From positions 62,001 through 126,000 of the forward strand of contig JANSXZ010000004.1 in assembly GCA_024742705.1 (NCBI GenBank): 64,000 nucleotides of DNA, given 5' to 3'. Shown piece after piece: positions 8,258 through 17,483 of the stretch; position 1 is the stretch's first letter, and each line of letters starts with the position of its first letter. The position numbers and the translations under genes are program-made. Source of the stretch: Paracoccaceae bacterium (GTDB taxonomy: Bacteria; Pseudomonadota; Alphaproteobacteria; Rhodobacterales; Rhodobacteraceae). Under the pieces are notes generated by a model. That model searched no databases and had not been told where the DNA came from. It saw only the letters and a list, made by a program, of their open reading frames with translations.

Positions 8258-8944
8258 ATGAACGTCAATGCCGATTTCTCGCAGCGCGCGGTGGTCCACG
8301 CCGCCGACATTCCCTGGGTCGCGTCGCCGATGGCTGGCGTCGACAGGCGGATGCTGGACCGGATCGGCGATGAGGTCGCGCGTGCCACGTCGATCGTGCG
8401 CTACGCGCCCGGCAGCGCCTTTTCCCCGCATGTGCACACCGGTGGCGAAGAATTCCTTGTGCTCGACGGCGTGTTTCAGGACGAGCACGGCGATTTCCCC
8501 GTCGGCACTTATGTGCGCAATCCGCCCACCTCGTCGCACCGGCCTTCATCGGCCGAGGGCGCGACCATCCTGGTGAAGCTGTGGCAATTCGATCCCGAAG
8601 ATCGCACCGCCGTCACCGTTTCCACCCACGACACGACCGCAACACCCGATCCCGCGCGCGCCGGCGTTGCGGTGGTGCCGCTGTATCGCGATACCCGCGA
8701 GGATGTGCGCATCGAACACTGGTCGCCCGGTGCGCGGATTGATCTGGAGGGGCATGGCGGTGCCGAGATCCTCGTGCTGGGCGGCGGCTTTCGCGAAAAC
8801 GGGGAAACCTTCGCGGAAATGTCGTGGCTGCGTCTGCCGCCGGATATGGCGCTTGCCGCGGTCGCCGGGCCGGAGGGCGCACGGGTCTGGATCAAGACCG
8901 GACATCTGGCCCGCCCGCCGCGCGCCCCCGTAACCGGCGCCTAG
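8258..8944 (+). CDS. ChrR-type double-cupin protein
   Basis: A 228-residue protein with two cupin domains of the ChrR type. The first carries metal ligand candidates H58, H60 and E64 in SPHVHTGGEEFLVLDG, and a further His in PTSSHRPSS. The second, degenerate cupin (IDLEGHGGAEILVLGGG) starts near residue 160. In photosynthetic relatives ChrR is the zinc anti-sigma factor that releases RpoE during singlet-oxygen stress. Here the N-terminal sigma-binding zinc domain is missing and no sigma gene is adjacent, so this is better read as a stand-alone cupin sensor or enzyme. A good CGGAGAGG ribosome-binding site precedes the ATG. Confidence 0.8.
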   Translation: MNVNADFSQRAVVHAADIPWVASPMAGVDRRMLDRIGDEVARATSIVRYAPGSAFSPHVHTGGEEFLVLDGVFQDEHGDFPVGTYVRNPPTSSHRPSSAEGATILVKLWQFDPEDRTAVTVSTHDTTATPDPARAGVAVVPLYRDTREDVRIEHWSPGARIDLEGHGGAEILVLGGGFRENGETFAEMSWLRLPPDMALAAVAGPEGARVWIKTGHLARPPRAPVTGA

Positions 8945-9206
8945 AGTATGTCGCGCCAAATAGAATTCGCATGCAGGACCGAACGGGTTCTGCATTGCAA
9001 ACCCTGCCTCGGCCCGCCATGCGAATGGTCGAATCCGATCGGGCGCGGCAGGTTCTGAATCGCCGGTTTCCCAACCAAAGATGGCGGTTTTACCGACAAT
9101 TTGCCGCAATCTTTGCAAGTTCCCGCTGTAATGACGTGAGGTGTTATCCCGCGCGGCCTCGGCCAGACAGTCCCGCGGACAGTTTTTTTGTCTGGTTGTG
9201 TTGGTA

Positions 9207-11123
9207 ATGAGGTGTGAATTGTCGGATACACAGTTTTACGGGATCGGCGTCGCTCCGCGCGCCCAGATCCGGCCCTGCGGCGTGCTGCGCAAGTTGTTCA
9301 CCCGTTGTTTCCTGACCCTTCGGATGATGACCTTCACGATGATGATGGTTGTTGCGGTCGTACCCATCGCGATCTTTTACAACTGGGTCGAACGCACATC
9401 GTTTGAAAACGAACTGCGTCAAGTCGATGAAAACCATCTGATCATTGCCAAGAACCTGTCATCGACACTGTCGCGCTATGCGACCGATACCTTGGCGGTG
9501 TTCCGCTTCATTGTCAGCGGATCCCACGGATATTCGGACATGACCGGATTTCCCGAGTTGCTGGGCAACTACAACATTTGCCATGTCATCATCCTGGACC
9601 GCAACGACCGGGTGACCTGGCAGATCCTGGGCCACAACAAGGAAGCAAACACCATGCCAGAGCCCGAAGTGCTGGACCATCTGCGCGAACTGACCGCCGC
9701 CGCCAATGGCGAGCCGGTGGTTTCGGGGATCATGCAGCACAACGATGGTGCGTATTTCTTCATCGCGCAGGATCTGGGCGACGGCCGCATGGCGCTTGCC
9801 CCGTGGAGCTCGAAGTATGTGATCGAGCTGCAAAAATCCATTTCCTTCGGCGAGTTGGGGCATTCGATGATGGTGGATCACCTGGGACGTGTCGTGGCGC
9901 ACCCGAACGCCGAATGGCAGCGTATCAACAAGGATGCGTCGAAACTGTCGGTCGTGCAGTCGATGCTGGCCGGCGAAACCGGCGTGGCGCAGTTCTATTC
10001 GCCGCCGATGAAGGCCGACATGATCGCCGGCTTCACTTATGTCCCTGAAACCGGCTGGGGCGTGATGGTGCCGCAGCCGATCCGCGAGATCGAGGCGCGC
10101 GCCGATGCGGTGCAGCGCACCGCGCTGATGGTGGCGCTGGTGGTCTTCGGGCTGGCGGCTCTGGTGGGGCTGTGGTTCTCGCGGCTTCTGGTGGCGCCGA
10201 TCCTGTCGCTGGTGGACACCACGCGCAGCATCGCCGACGGCAACTATCAGGCACGGGTCGCCGGGCTGCCGCGCTATACGCCCTGTGAAATCCAGAAACT
10301 GGCCCAGAGTTTCAACGACATGGGCGCCGATGTGGAATGCAAGGCGAACCAGCTCACCGAGGCTCTGTTCGAGGAGAAGCGCTTGTCGCACGAACGCGCC
10401 GAGCTTCTGGCCGAGGCGCAGCGCGCCAGCCTGGCCAAATCGCAATTCGTCTCGACCATCAGCCATGAATTGCGCACGCCGCTGACCTCGCTGAAGGGAT
10501 CGCTCGAATTGATGGAGAAGGGCGTCTTCGGCGCCATCTCGGACAAGGCGAAACGGATGAGCCAGATCGGCATCAAGAACGCGCTGCGGTTGCAGGCACT
10601 TGTCGACGATCTGCTGGACCTGGAAAAGCTGGACAGTGGCAACATGGTGTTCCGCAACACCCCGGTGGACATGTCCGACCTGGTCAGCGAGGCCGTCGAG
10701 GCCAATGAAGGCTATGCCAAGGTTCAGGGTGTGCACTTCGAATACGAACCGACCGGCCAGGCCGCCGTGGTCTGCGGCGATCACAACCGCCTGATGCAGG
10801 TCATGGCCAACCTCATGTCGAACGCGGTCAAGTTCTCCGAGCGCGGCTCGCCGGTGCGGATCGCGCTGGACGTCGACGACCGGCGCGCCCGCGTCAGTGT
10901 GCGTGACTTTGGCATCGGCATCGCCGAAAAAGACCATGCCAAGGTGTTCGAACGCTTCGTTCAGATCGATGCGGCCGACACCCGGCGCTATGGCGGCACC
11001 GGGCTGGGGCTGTCGATCACGCGCATGATCGTCGAACACCACCGCGGCGAGATCGGGTTCAGCAGCGTGCCGGGCGAAGGCAGCGAATTCTGGTTCGAAC
11101 TGCCGCTGAAGAAAATGGCCTGA
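9207..11123 (+). CDS. Membrane sensor histidine kinase (Cache-HAMP-HisKA-HATPase)
   Basis: About 638 residues. A transmembrane segment lies near residues 40-57, a periplasmic dCache-like sensor domain runs from 60 to about 305, and a second transmembrane segment (MVALVVFGLAALVGLWFS) precedes a HAMP domain. A coiled-coil linker follows, then the HisKA domain with phosphoacceptor H420 in STISHELRTPL. The HATPase domain has NLMSNAVKF, DFGIGIA and GGTGLGLS boxes. Dual Cache domains usually bind small extracellular metabolites. The ATG at 9207 is chosen, but a start around the MMTFTMMM segment is possible. It faces a CheY-like regulator, an Hpt protein and a receiver protein on the other strand, a likely phosphorelay. 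Confidence 0.92.
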   Translation: MRCELSDTQFYGIGVAPRAQIRPCGVLRKLFTRCFLTLRMMTFTMMMVVAVVPIAIFYNWVERTSFENELRQVDENHLIIAKNLSSTLSRYATDTLAVFRFIVSGSHGYSDMTGFPELLGNYNICHVIILDRNDRVTWQILGHNKEANTMPEPEVLDHLRELTAAANGEPVVSGIMQHNDGAYFFIAQDLGDGRMALAPWSSKYVIELQKSISFGELGHSMMVDHLGRVVAHPNAEWQRINKDASKLSVVQSMLAGETGVAQFYSPPMKADMIAGFTYVPETGWGVMVPQPIREIEARADAVQRTALMVALVVFGLAALVGLWFSRLLVAPILSLVDTTRSIADGNYQARVAGLPRYTPCEIQKLAQSFNDMGADVECKANQLTEALFEEKRLSHERAELLAEAQRASLAKSQFVSTISHELRTPLTSLKGSLELMEKGVFGAISDKAKRMSQIGIKNALRLQALVDDLLDLEKLDSGNMVFRNTPVDMSDLVSEAVEANEGYAKVQGVHFEYEPTGQAAVVCGDHNRLMQVMANLMSNAVKFSERGSPVRIALDVDDRRARVSVRDFGIGIAEKDHAKVFERFVQIDAADTRRYGGTGLGLSITRMIVEHHRGEIGFSSVPGEGSEFWFELPLKKMA

Positions 11124-11146
11124 CACGCAGCAAGCCGTTCCAAGTC

Positions 11147-11184
11147 ATGCCGCCGGACGCCTCAGGCTTGTCCGGCGGCATTTT
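11147..11184. terminator. Bidirectional terminator between kinase and response regulator
   Basis: A perfect 12-bp inverted repeat (ATGCCGCCGGAC at 11147-11158 and its complement at 11170-11181) is followed by T residues on the plus strand. The 3' arm is inside the last codons of the convergent response regulator gene, so one hairpin can serve both genes. Confidence 0.8.
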
Positions 11185-11566
11185 CCATGGCGCGATTGTA
11201 CATCGCCATCAGCTCGTCCGAGATGGTCGTTGCGTCAAAGGGTTTGGGAATGATCGCGATGGCGCCCAGATCCAGCAGGTCGCGCAGATCCTCGTTCTGC
11301 GCCTTCGCCGTCATGAAGAACGCCGGCGTATTCTCAAAACCCGGCACACCGCGCAGCCCCATCAGCGTTTCGACACCGTCCATGTCGGGCATCATGACAT
11401 CCAGCAGGAACAGGTCGGGTTTGGTGTCTGAGACGATCTCGACGGCTTCCTTGCCCGTGGCGCATTGAACCACCGTCAAACCGCCCACCAGTTCCAGCGC
11501 CATCTGCACGATCTCACGAATGTCACCATCGTCATCGACATGCAGAACAACTGGAGATTTTGGCAT
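11162..11566 (-). CDS. Single-domain CheY-like response regulator
   Basis: 134 residues forming one receiver domain: acidic pocket DDD at 11-13, phosphoacceptor D56 in LLDVMMPDMDG, conserved Thr in FFMTAKA and K108 in IPKPFD. There is no output domain, so it would work by protein interaction or as a phosphate carrier. The start at 11566 (MPKSPVV) removes a 28-residue upstream extension unlike the family; an ATG six codons earlier is an alternative. It is convergent with the histidine kinase, with which it shares a terminator. Confidence 0.9.
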   Translation of the reverse strand: MPKSPVVLHVDDDGDIREIVQMALELVGGLTVVQCATGKEAVEIVSDTKPDLFLLDVMMPDMDGVETLMGLRGVPGFENTPAFFMTAKAQNEDLRDLLDLGAIAIIPKPFDATTISDELMAMYNRAMENAAGQA

Positions 11567-11822
11567 CGGTTCTCTGGTCCTCATTGTCTGTGCGGACTGG
11601 ATTCGGTCTGGATGCGCGTCCATGGCCCGACCGCTTTGCGGAAACGACACGCTTTAGGCGAAAATCATGGTTAACGGTACCTCAAACCGCGTATCTTTGC
11701 CATAAGCGATTGGGGCGGTTTCCGGGGGGTGAGGTTGCATTTCTGTCGCGCACCCACAGCCAATACGGGCGCGCCTAAAAATCAGGCAAAATCCCGGAAG
11801 TGGGGCAAGGCCCCGCGTACCA

Positions 11823-12179
11823 TCAGTTGGAAGCGGTTTCGGCGGCGCAAAGCGCCTGGCGCACGGCAGCGATGCGCATGCCCAGTTCGGCGGCCGCGCG
11901 TGCCGCATCGGCATTTGCGTCGCGCGTATCGCGCGCCCACTGCTCGATCCGGCGCAGTTCTTCGCCCACATCGGTCAATCCGACGGTGCCGGCGACGCCG
12001 AACAGCCTGTGCGCGGTTTCTTCGATCTCTTCCAGGTCGGGAAGGCCGCCGGAATTGCCACCGGCGGCCTGAAACGCGTTTTCAATCCCGTCCAATTCGA
12101 ACCTCAATTTGGCTATGAAGGCGTTTCGAATGGCGGTAATTCGGGATTTGAATTCTGGTCTGGCAATTCCTTTTCTCAT
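11823..12179 (-). CDS. Hpt-domain phosphotransfer protein
   Basis: A 118-residue helical protein. The phosphoacceptor motif is TAHRLFGVAGTVGL with H57, corresponding to the HxLKGxAxxxG signature of histidine phosphotransfer domains; the usual Lys is replaced by Phe. Hpt proteins relay phosphate between receiver domains in multistep phosphorelays. Its ATG overlaps the stop codon of the upstream receiver-GGDEF-like gene (ATGA), so the two are translationally coupled and probably act together. Confidence 0.85.
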   Translation of the reverse strand: MRKGIARPEFKSRITAIRNAFIAKLRFELDGIENAFQAAGGNSGGLPDLEEIEETAHRLFGVAGTVGLTDVGEELRRIEQWARDTRDANADAARAAAELGMRIAAVRQALCAAETASN

Positions 12180-13126
12180 TGCCAGGCTATGCGTTGGGCC
12201 GTCCGCTCCACCGGCGGAAGGTTGGCCAGTTTCGATTTCTTCGGAACATCCAGAACCCGATCGATCAGGTCGTTCTGTTTTGAGATCGAGAAGAATGTCG
12301 GCGTGACGCTGATACCCGCCTGAAGCGTCGGAAGGGAAATACCGTCGCGCGAATACAAGACCTCGTAGGCTTTCATCGCGTTACGGGTTTTCTTCATCAC
12401 CGCTTCCATGTCGCGGTTCGCAAATCGTTTCAGCGCGACAATGAAATTTCCGCCGCCGGCATGTGCGAAAACCGCCTGTTCGTCGGCCAGCGCATTGGCC
12501 AGCGACCGCGAGATATCCTCGAGAACCTGTTCATAGGTGCCCACGTCAAGCTGGCTGTGCATCTGGCCGGCGTTGGTGACGTGAATGCCCAGAAAGGTGA
12601 AGGACAGCAGGCTCTTTTTCGAAAGCGTCTGAACATAGTTCTCGAAGGCGTTGAATTCACGCATAAGTCCGACATCGCGAAAGAAGCGTTTGCGGATGAA
12701 CGGATTGATGCATTCGCTGCCGGCCAGCCCGGCCTCCTGGGCGAATTGCTCGCGCTCCTTCAGAAGCCGTTTCACCAGACGCACGCGGTACACCACGTCG
12801 CGCCGGTCGATCGGTTTGCAGATGTAATCGGTCGCACCCATGCCGTAGGCTTCTTCGATGATTTCGCGTTCGGATGCGCTGGTGATCATCAGAATGGGCG
12901 TGTCGGCGTGCCGCTCGGTTTCGCGGATCGCCGCGACCAGTTCGATACCGGACATGCCGGGCATATGCACGTCCAGCAGGAAACAATCGAAGTTCTCGTC
13001 GCGCAAACGCGTCAATGCCTTTTCAGGATCGGTTTCGGTGTGAAATTCGGTATTCTCCATTGGTCCCAGCGTTGCACGCAGGACATCCAGGATGAGCGGT
13101 TCGTCGTCAACGGCCAGAAATTTCAT
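12176..13126 (-). CDS. Response regulator with degenerate GGDEF-like output domain
   Basis: 316 residues. The receiver domain (1-120) has D52 in LLDVHMPGMSG and K104 in ICKPID. After a short helical linker, residues ~170-300 look like a GGDEF fold in which the signature reads AGGGNF (223-228). The acidic catalytic residues are Gly and Asn, so diguanylate cyclase activity is unlikely. Such domains often bind nucleotide or partner proteins instead. The start at 13126 follows GAGGA and gives MKFLAVDDEP; the longer ORF start adds an unrelated extension. Coupled to the Hpt gene by ATGA. Confidence 0.85.
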   Translation of the reverse strand: MKFLAVDDEPLILDVLRATLGPMENTEFHTETDPEKALTRLRDENFDCFLLDVHMPGMSGIELVAAIRETERHADTPILMITSASEREIIEEAYGMGATDYICKPIDRRDVVYRVRLVKRLLKEREQFAQEAGLAGSECINPFIRKRFFRDVGLMREFNAFENYVQTLSKKSLLSFTFLGIHVTNAGQMHSQLDVGTYEQVLEDISRSLANALADEQAVFAHAGGGNFIVALKRFANRDMEAVMKKTRNAMKAYEVLYSRDGISLPTLQAGISVTPTFFSISKQNDLIDRVLDVPKKSKLANLPPVERTAQRIAWQ

Positions 13127-13412
13127 TTTTCGATCCTCGGGTTTCGCGTTGATACGACCGTCGCAACGGAATGTGGCAAGAATTGTATTTTTACATGCAA
13201 TTGTAGTGATCAGGTCGATTTCTCGCAAAAGCTGTAACCATGCCTGAAAAACAGTTCTTTTTCGTTGCGTTTTTCATGCGGCCGGGCCCGGCACAGCGCC
13301 CGCGTGCTGCGCAAAAGATGCGCGGTGCCCGCCGGCTGCGCGCCTTCCAATCGCCGCGATCTTGCCAAGTGCGGGCACGGATGATGGTATCGGAGCGGCA
13401 AAGGGGGCCATC

Positions 13413-14354
13413 ATGCAGTGCAATCATACCATCCACCAACACCGCCATCACTTTGGCTGGGACAACCGCCTCGAGCCGGTGCTGAGCGTGGCGCCGGGCC
13501 AGACCGTCGAGATTGAGACCGTCGACAGTTCGGGCGGGCAACTGGGACCGGGCGCGTCGGTTCTGGATCTCGAGGCGCTGTCCTTCGACAAGGTCAACCC
13601 GGTGACCGGCCCGATCTTTGTGGAAGGCGCTGAACCCGGCGATGCGGTGGCGGTGACGTTTCTGGATTTCCGGCCCTCGGGCTGGGGCTGGACGGCGAAC
13701 ATTCCGGGCTTTGGTCTGCTGGCCGATCAGTTCCCGGATCCGGCGCTGCACATCTGGATGTATGACGCCGTGTCGATGGCGCCGGCGCTGTTCGGTCCTG
13801 GTGGCAAGGTGCCGTTGAAACCCTTTGCCGGTACGGTCGGCCTGGCGCTGGCGCAACCGGGCCTGCATTCGGTGGTGCCGCCGCGCCGGGTGGGCGGCAA
13901 TCTCGATATCCGCGACAACACGGTCGGCACCACGCTGTATCTGCCCGTTGAGGTGGCGGGCGGATTGCTGTCGCTGGGCGACACCCACGCGGCGCAGGGC
14001 GACGGCGAGATTTGCGGCACCGCCATCGAAAGCCCGATGGTGGTGGCCACCCGGATCGATCTGATAAAGGACGCGCGCCTGCGGTTTCCGCGGTTCGAAA
14101 CCGACGGTCCGGTCACGCGGCATCTGGACGGCGCGGGCTATCGGGCTACCACGGGCATCGGCCCCGACCTGATGCGCGCCGCGCGCGATGCGCTGTCGGG
14201 CATGATCGACTGGCTTTGTGCCACCACGGGCATGTCGGCGGTCGATGCGTATATGCTGTGTTCGGTCTGTGGCGATCTGCGGATCAGCGAAATCGTCGAT
14301 GCGCCGAACTGGACCGTATCGTTCTATTTCCCCAAGATCGTGCTGGATGGCTAG
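13413..14354 (+). CDS. Acetamidase/formamidase family protein
   Basis: A 313-residue member of the FmdA/AmdA family, which hydrolyses short-chain amides such as formamide or acetamide to ammonia and the acid. Recognisable stretches are the HHFGWDN start, GPIFVEGAEPGDA, GGNLDIRDN, LGDTHAAQGDGEICGTAIES and CSVCGDLRISEIVD near the end, which contain the His/Asp/Glu residues typical of the metal site. The ATG at 13413 is preceded by AAAGGGGG. It is convergent with the P1 peptidase gene, 21 bases away, at the edge of the amine-catabolism island, and would fit release of ammonia from amide intermediates. Confidence 0.88.
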   Translation: MQCNHTIHQHRHHFGWDNRLEPVLSVAPGQTVEIETVDSSGGQLGPGASVLDLEALSFDKVNPVTGPIFVEGAEPGDAVAVTFLDFRPSGWGWTANIPGFGLLADQFPDPALHIWMYDAVSMAPALFGPGGKVPLKPFAGTVGLALAQPGLHSVVPPRRVGGNLDIRDNTVGTTLYLPVEVAGGLLSLGDTHAAQGDGEICGTAIESPMVVATRIDLIKDARLRFPRFETDGPVTRHLDGAGYRATTGIGPDLMRAARDALSGMIDWLCATTGMSAVDAYMLCSVCGDLRISEIVDAPNWTVSFYFPKIVLDG

Positions 14355-14375
14355 GCGCGGGCCGTTGCGCGCGCG

Positions 14376-15452
14376 TCAGGTGGCCCGCCCGGCACGGCGC
14401 ATCACCGCCACAAGCCGTTCGGTATCGATGGCCTTGCAGATCCCGCCCGCCGGTTTGACCGTCGGCGCATCGGTGCCGGCGGTCAGGGCATTGACAACGG
14501 CCTCTTCCACCGCTTCGACCGCCGCAAGGTAAACGTCGTCCATATGGTCGCCGCCGATCTCGCGCCGGGTTGTGAAGGCCCCGGCGCGCTGCGGCATCGG
14601 GGCCGGGTTGGCGACCGAAAGGGCCAGGAACACGTCGCCCGAATTGTTGCCGCCGGGCGAACCGCCGCGCCCGACGCCGATGGCGGCGCGCTTTGCCACC
14701 TGGCGCAGCGCCAGACCCGAAAGCGGCGCATCGGTGGCCAGGATCACGATGATCGACCCGGTTTCCGTCTCGAGCAGGCGGTCTTCGGTCATCTCGCGCC
14801 CGACCGGGACGCCCAGCACCGTCAGCCAGGGGCGGATGCCGTGATTGGCCTGCACGAAGGCCCCCACCGTGAAGGTTTCTCCAGCCACGCCGATGGTGCG
14901 CGACGCGGTGCCCGAACCGCCCTTGAACTCGTAGCAGATCATGCCGGCGCCACCGCCCACGGCGCCTTCGGCGACAGGCCCCGGGGCGGCGGTTTCAATC
15001 GCGCGCCTCGCATGATCCGCCGTCACCGCCTGGGCATTGATGTCCGACAGCACGCCATCATAGGTTTCGGCCACGACCGGCATCGCCCAGGCGTGATGTT
15101 CACGGAAGAACGCGCTGTAGCTGTCGATCATCCAGCGGGTTGCGGCATGATGCACGATGCCCACCGAATGGGTGTTGGTGATCATCACCGGGCCAAAAAA
15201 CCACCCGGCATCGCGAATCCAGTGCGTGCCGGTCATCTCGCCGTTGCCGTTCAGCGCGTATTGACCGGCCCAGACGGGCCGGGGGTCGCCGGCATCGTCG
15301 CGCGGCAGGATGGCGGTGACGCCGGTGCGCAGGCCCCGCCCTTCATCGACGATGGTTTCATAGCCGACGCGCAGGCCAGGCACATCGGTGATCGCGTTCA
15401 ACGGGCCGGGGGTGCCGGGAAAGTCGAGGCCGAGTTCGCGGGCGCGGGGCAT
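14376..15452 (-). CDS. P1 family peptidase (DmpA/BapA-type aminopeptidase)
   Basis: A 358-residue N-terminal-nucleophile hydrolase of the DmpA family. The precursor should self-cleave immediately before S271 in GGNNSGDVFLALS, making alpha and beta subunits with Ser as the new N-terminal nucleophile. Other family regions are NAITDVPGLRVG at the start and NTHSVGIVHHA. Known members release D- or L-amino acids or beta-amino acids from small peptides and amides. It lies 31 bases downstream of the copper amine oxidase and is probably the last gene of the importer-oxidase operon. No signal peptide is evident, so a cytoplasmic location is likely. Its partner substrate is not known. Confidence 0.88.
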   Translation of the reverse strand: MPRARELGLDFPGTPGPLNAITDVPGLRVGYETIVDEGRGLRTGVTAILPRDDAGDPRPVWAGQYALNGNGEMTGTHWIRDAGWFFGPVMITNTHSVGIVHHAATRWMIDSYSAFFREHHAWAMPVVAETYDGVLSDINAQAVTADHARRAIETAAPGPVAEGAVGGGAGMICYEFKGGSGTASRTIGVAGETFTVGAFVQANHGIRPWLTVLGVPVGREMTEDRLLETETGSIIVILATDAPLSGLALRQVAKRAAIGVGRGGSPGGNNSGDVFLALSVANPAPMPQRAGAFTTRREIGGDHMDDVYLAAVEAVEEAVVNALTAGTDAPTVKPAGGICKAIDTERLVAVMRRAGRAT

Positions 15453-15483
15453 TGTCCTGTCTTCCTTCCGGGGTGTCCGCCGG

Positions 15484-17394
15484 TCACGACGCGTGGCAGC
15501 TTGCCTCGTTTCTGGTCCAGGGCAGATCGCGCACGTTGCTGTCGTCGAAGAAGCCCACCGGCATCAGCTTGAAGCCGCAGGTTATGCAGGGCTGAACCGG
15601 GAAATCCTCGGGCCGGGGCACGTGATGCAGGCCGAAGGTGTGCCAGGCCACCAGATCCTGCCCCACCAGATCGCGGTCGGCGGCGACAAAGGCGGGCAGG
15701 CCGTCCGACCCGTCCGATCCGTTGACGAATTCGCCGGCGGGGAAACGCTGATCGGGGTCAAACGCCGTGACCCAAAGATCCTTGAAGGTATAGCCGCCGC
15801 GACGCCCCGAAGGCCCGTCGGGCGCGAGGAACGGCGTGACGACCGATGTGGGGATCAGCTTGTAGGCGGTGGGATTGCCGGTCAGGCCGGTCTTGTCGGC
15901 GCTCTTGAACTTCCAGTAGCGGTGCGTTGCCTGTTCGGCCTTGCGCGCGGCGGCCTGTTCGGTTTCCAGAACCGTTTCGATCATCCGGTAGGCGTTTCCA
16001 TAGGGGTTTTCGGGGCCGGGCGGGTCGGCATAGGTGTTGCATTCGACAACTGTGTTGGCATCTCCGTCAACGGCCATGTCCAGCCTTGCGCTGAAGGTGT
16101 GCTGGTGGATCTGCCCGAGCACACCGGGCACGACCTCGACACCGTAGGGCCCCGGCGCGCCCGGCAGGCAGGCGGTGGTATTGATCACGCCTGTGGCCTT
16201 GATCTCGAATTCGATGGTGCCATCCAGATGCAGATACCAGTAATAGCCGTATTCGTAGTTTCCGACCGTTGCGATGGTTGAAATCACCATGCGCCGCGCG
16301 CGCCGCGTTTCCGTCGTGTTCAGCCGGAAATCGTGGTGCTTCCACATCACGCCCATGTCTTCCTCGTGCAGGCATATGGCGTTCTTTATGGTCTCCAGTT
16401 CGCCGTCGCGGTCATTCAGCGTGGCATCGATGTATTGGATCGCCCCGAGGCAATCACAGCCCAGCTCGAGCGAGTTTACCAGCCGGCCGATCCCGTATTC
16501 CCCTACGTCAAAGACGTTCTTGCGCGGGTGCCGCCCGTCGGGCGACCCGTAGGGCACCATCATTTCGGCGATCGAGGCACGGTAGAGAACCGGCCGGCCC
16601 GAGATCGAGATATCATGCAGCGTCAGCCCCTCGCGGGCGTTGAAGCCGATCCGCAGCTCCCAGTCGTGCCATTTCAGCAGGTGGCCGTCGAGTTGGAAGC
16701 TGACGCCCTCGGGCTGTACCACGTTGATCGGGCGCAGGTCGGTGCGGATCACGGTCTGAACCCGGTGGTCATAGTTCCATTCGCCGCGCGGCACGGGAAT
16801 GTCGCCTTCGTCGCGCACCTCGAGCACTTCGCCGGTGTCGATGTCAACCGTGGCGTTCAGCCCGTCGATGGGGTGCGCATACTGGTGATCGAACTCGGAG
16901 TTGCGCAGCCAGCAGAACACATGCGAAACCCGCCGGCCCTGTTCTTCGGCGACGCCGAAGTTCCCGGCCGACCATGGATCGACGCAGACCAGCGCCATGT
17001 CGCCCAGCCCGCGCCGTTCGCAGGCCGCCACGAACCGCGGATCGGCCTTGACCGCGGCCTCGATCTCGAGAAATTCGGCCGGCGCGATCATCGGCTCGGC
17101 CTCGGGGAAATGCCTGTCGGACAATACACGGCCTTCGGTCAGGGAAACCCGGCAGCGGTGCACGCCCTTGGCGTTGGTGTGATAGGCGTTGACCCAGGCC
17201 TCGCGTACGACCGCATCGCCGGGGCTGTGGCTGCGCACGACGGATTTCGCGGGTTCGGCCAGTTCCACGACCTCGATCTTGGCGGACGCACCGTCGGCGA
17301 TGCCGCCGCGCACGATGGCGATGGCCTCGAGGATCTCATCCGATGTCAGCGGGGTCAGCGGGTGCAGATCTCTGATTGCGGTGGTTCCATCCAT
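15484..17394 (-). CDS. Copper-containing primary amine oxidase
   Basis: A 636-residue quinoenzyme that oxidises primary amines to aldehydes with release of ammonia and hydrogen peroxide. Y380 in VGNYEYG is the tyrosine expected to become topaquinone. Copper ligands H430 and H432 (QIHQHTF) and H591 (GLHHVPRPED) and the catalytic base D296 (NVFDVGEY) are all in place. The length is that of bacterial phenethylamine/histamine oxidases. There is no signal peptide, unlike periplasmic TynA, so it probably acts on amine brought in by the upstream ABC importer. The same operon continues into a P1 peptidase gene. Confidence 0.95.
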   Translation of the reverse strand: MDGTTAIRDLHPLTPLTSDEILEAIAIVRGGIADGASAKIEVVELAEPAKSVVRSHSPGDAVVREAWVNAYHTNAKGVHRCRVSLTEGRVLSDRHFPEAEPMIAPAEFLEIEAAVKADPRFVAACERRGLGDMALVCVDPWSAGNFGVAEEQGRRVSHVFCWLRNSEFDHQYAHPIDGLNATVDIDTGEVLEVRDEGDIPVPRGEWNYDHRVQTVIRTDLRPINVVQPEGVSFQLDGHLLKWHDWELRIGFNAREGLTLHDISISGRPVLYRASIAEMMVPYGSPDGRHPRKNVFDVGEYGIGRLVNSLELGCDCLGAIQYIDATLNDRDGELETIKNAICLHEEDMGVMWKHHDFRLNTTETRRARRMVISTIATVGNYEYGYYWYLHLDGTIEFEIKATGVINTTACLPGAPGPYGVEVVPGVLGQIHQHTFSARLDMAVDGDANTVVECNTYADPPGPENPYGNAYRMIETVLETEQAAARKAEQATHRYWKFKSADKTGLTGNPTAYKLIPTSVVTPFLAPDGPSGRRGGYTFKDLWVTAFDPDQRFPAGEFVNGSDGSDGLPAFVAADRDLVGQDLVAWHTFGLHHVPRPEDFPVQPCITCGFKLMPVGFFDDSNVRDLPWTRNEASCHAS

Positions 17395-17453
17395 GGTCTT
17401 TCTCCCTCGGGTCGGTTTGGCGGGTAGGGTCGGCGTTTCGGTTCGGCGGGCCC

Positions 17454-17472
17454 GTCCCGGCGATGCCGGGAC
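17454..17472 (-). promoter_or_regulatory. Intercistronic hairpin between binding-protein and amine oxidase genes
   Basis: GTCCCGGC and GCCGGGAC form a perfect 8-bp stem with a 3-base loop, 12 bases after the binding-protein stop. No T-run follows. Such hairpins commonly protect the abundant binding-protein mRNA from 3' decay; that role is inferred. Confidence 0.5.
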
Positions 17473-17483
17473 AGGCGGGCGGT

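Noticed and set aside
8258-8944. ChrR anti-sigma factor of an RpoE singlet-oxygen system
   Set aside because: The N-terminal zinc/sigma-binding domain is absent and no ECF sigma gene is adjacent; only the cupin part is similar.
12176-13126. Active diguanylate cyclase
   Set aside because: The GGDEF signature reads GGGNF, lacking the acidic metal-binding and catalytic residues.
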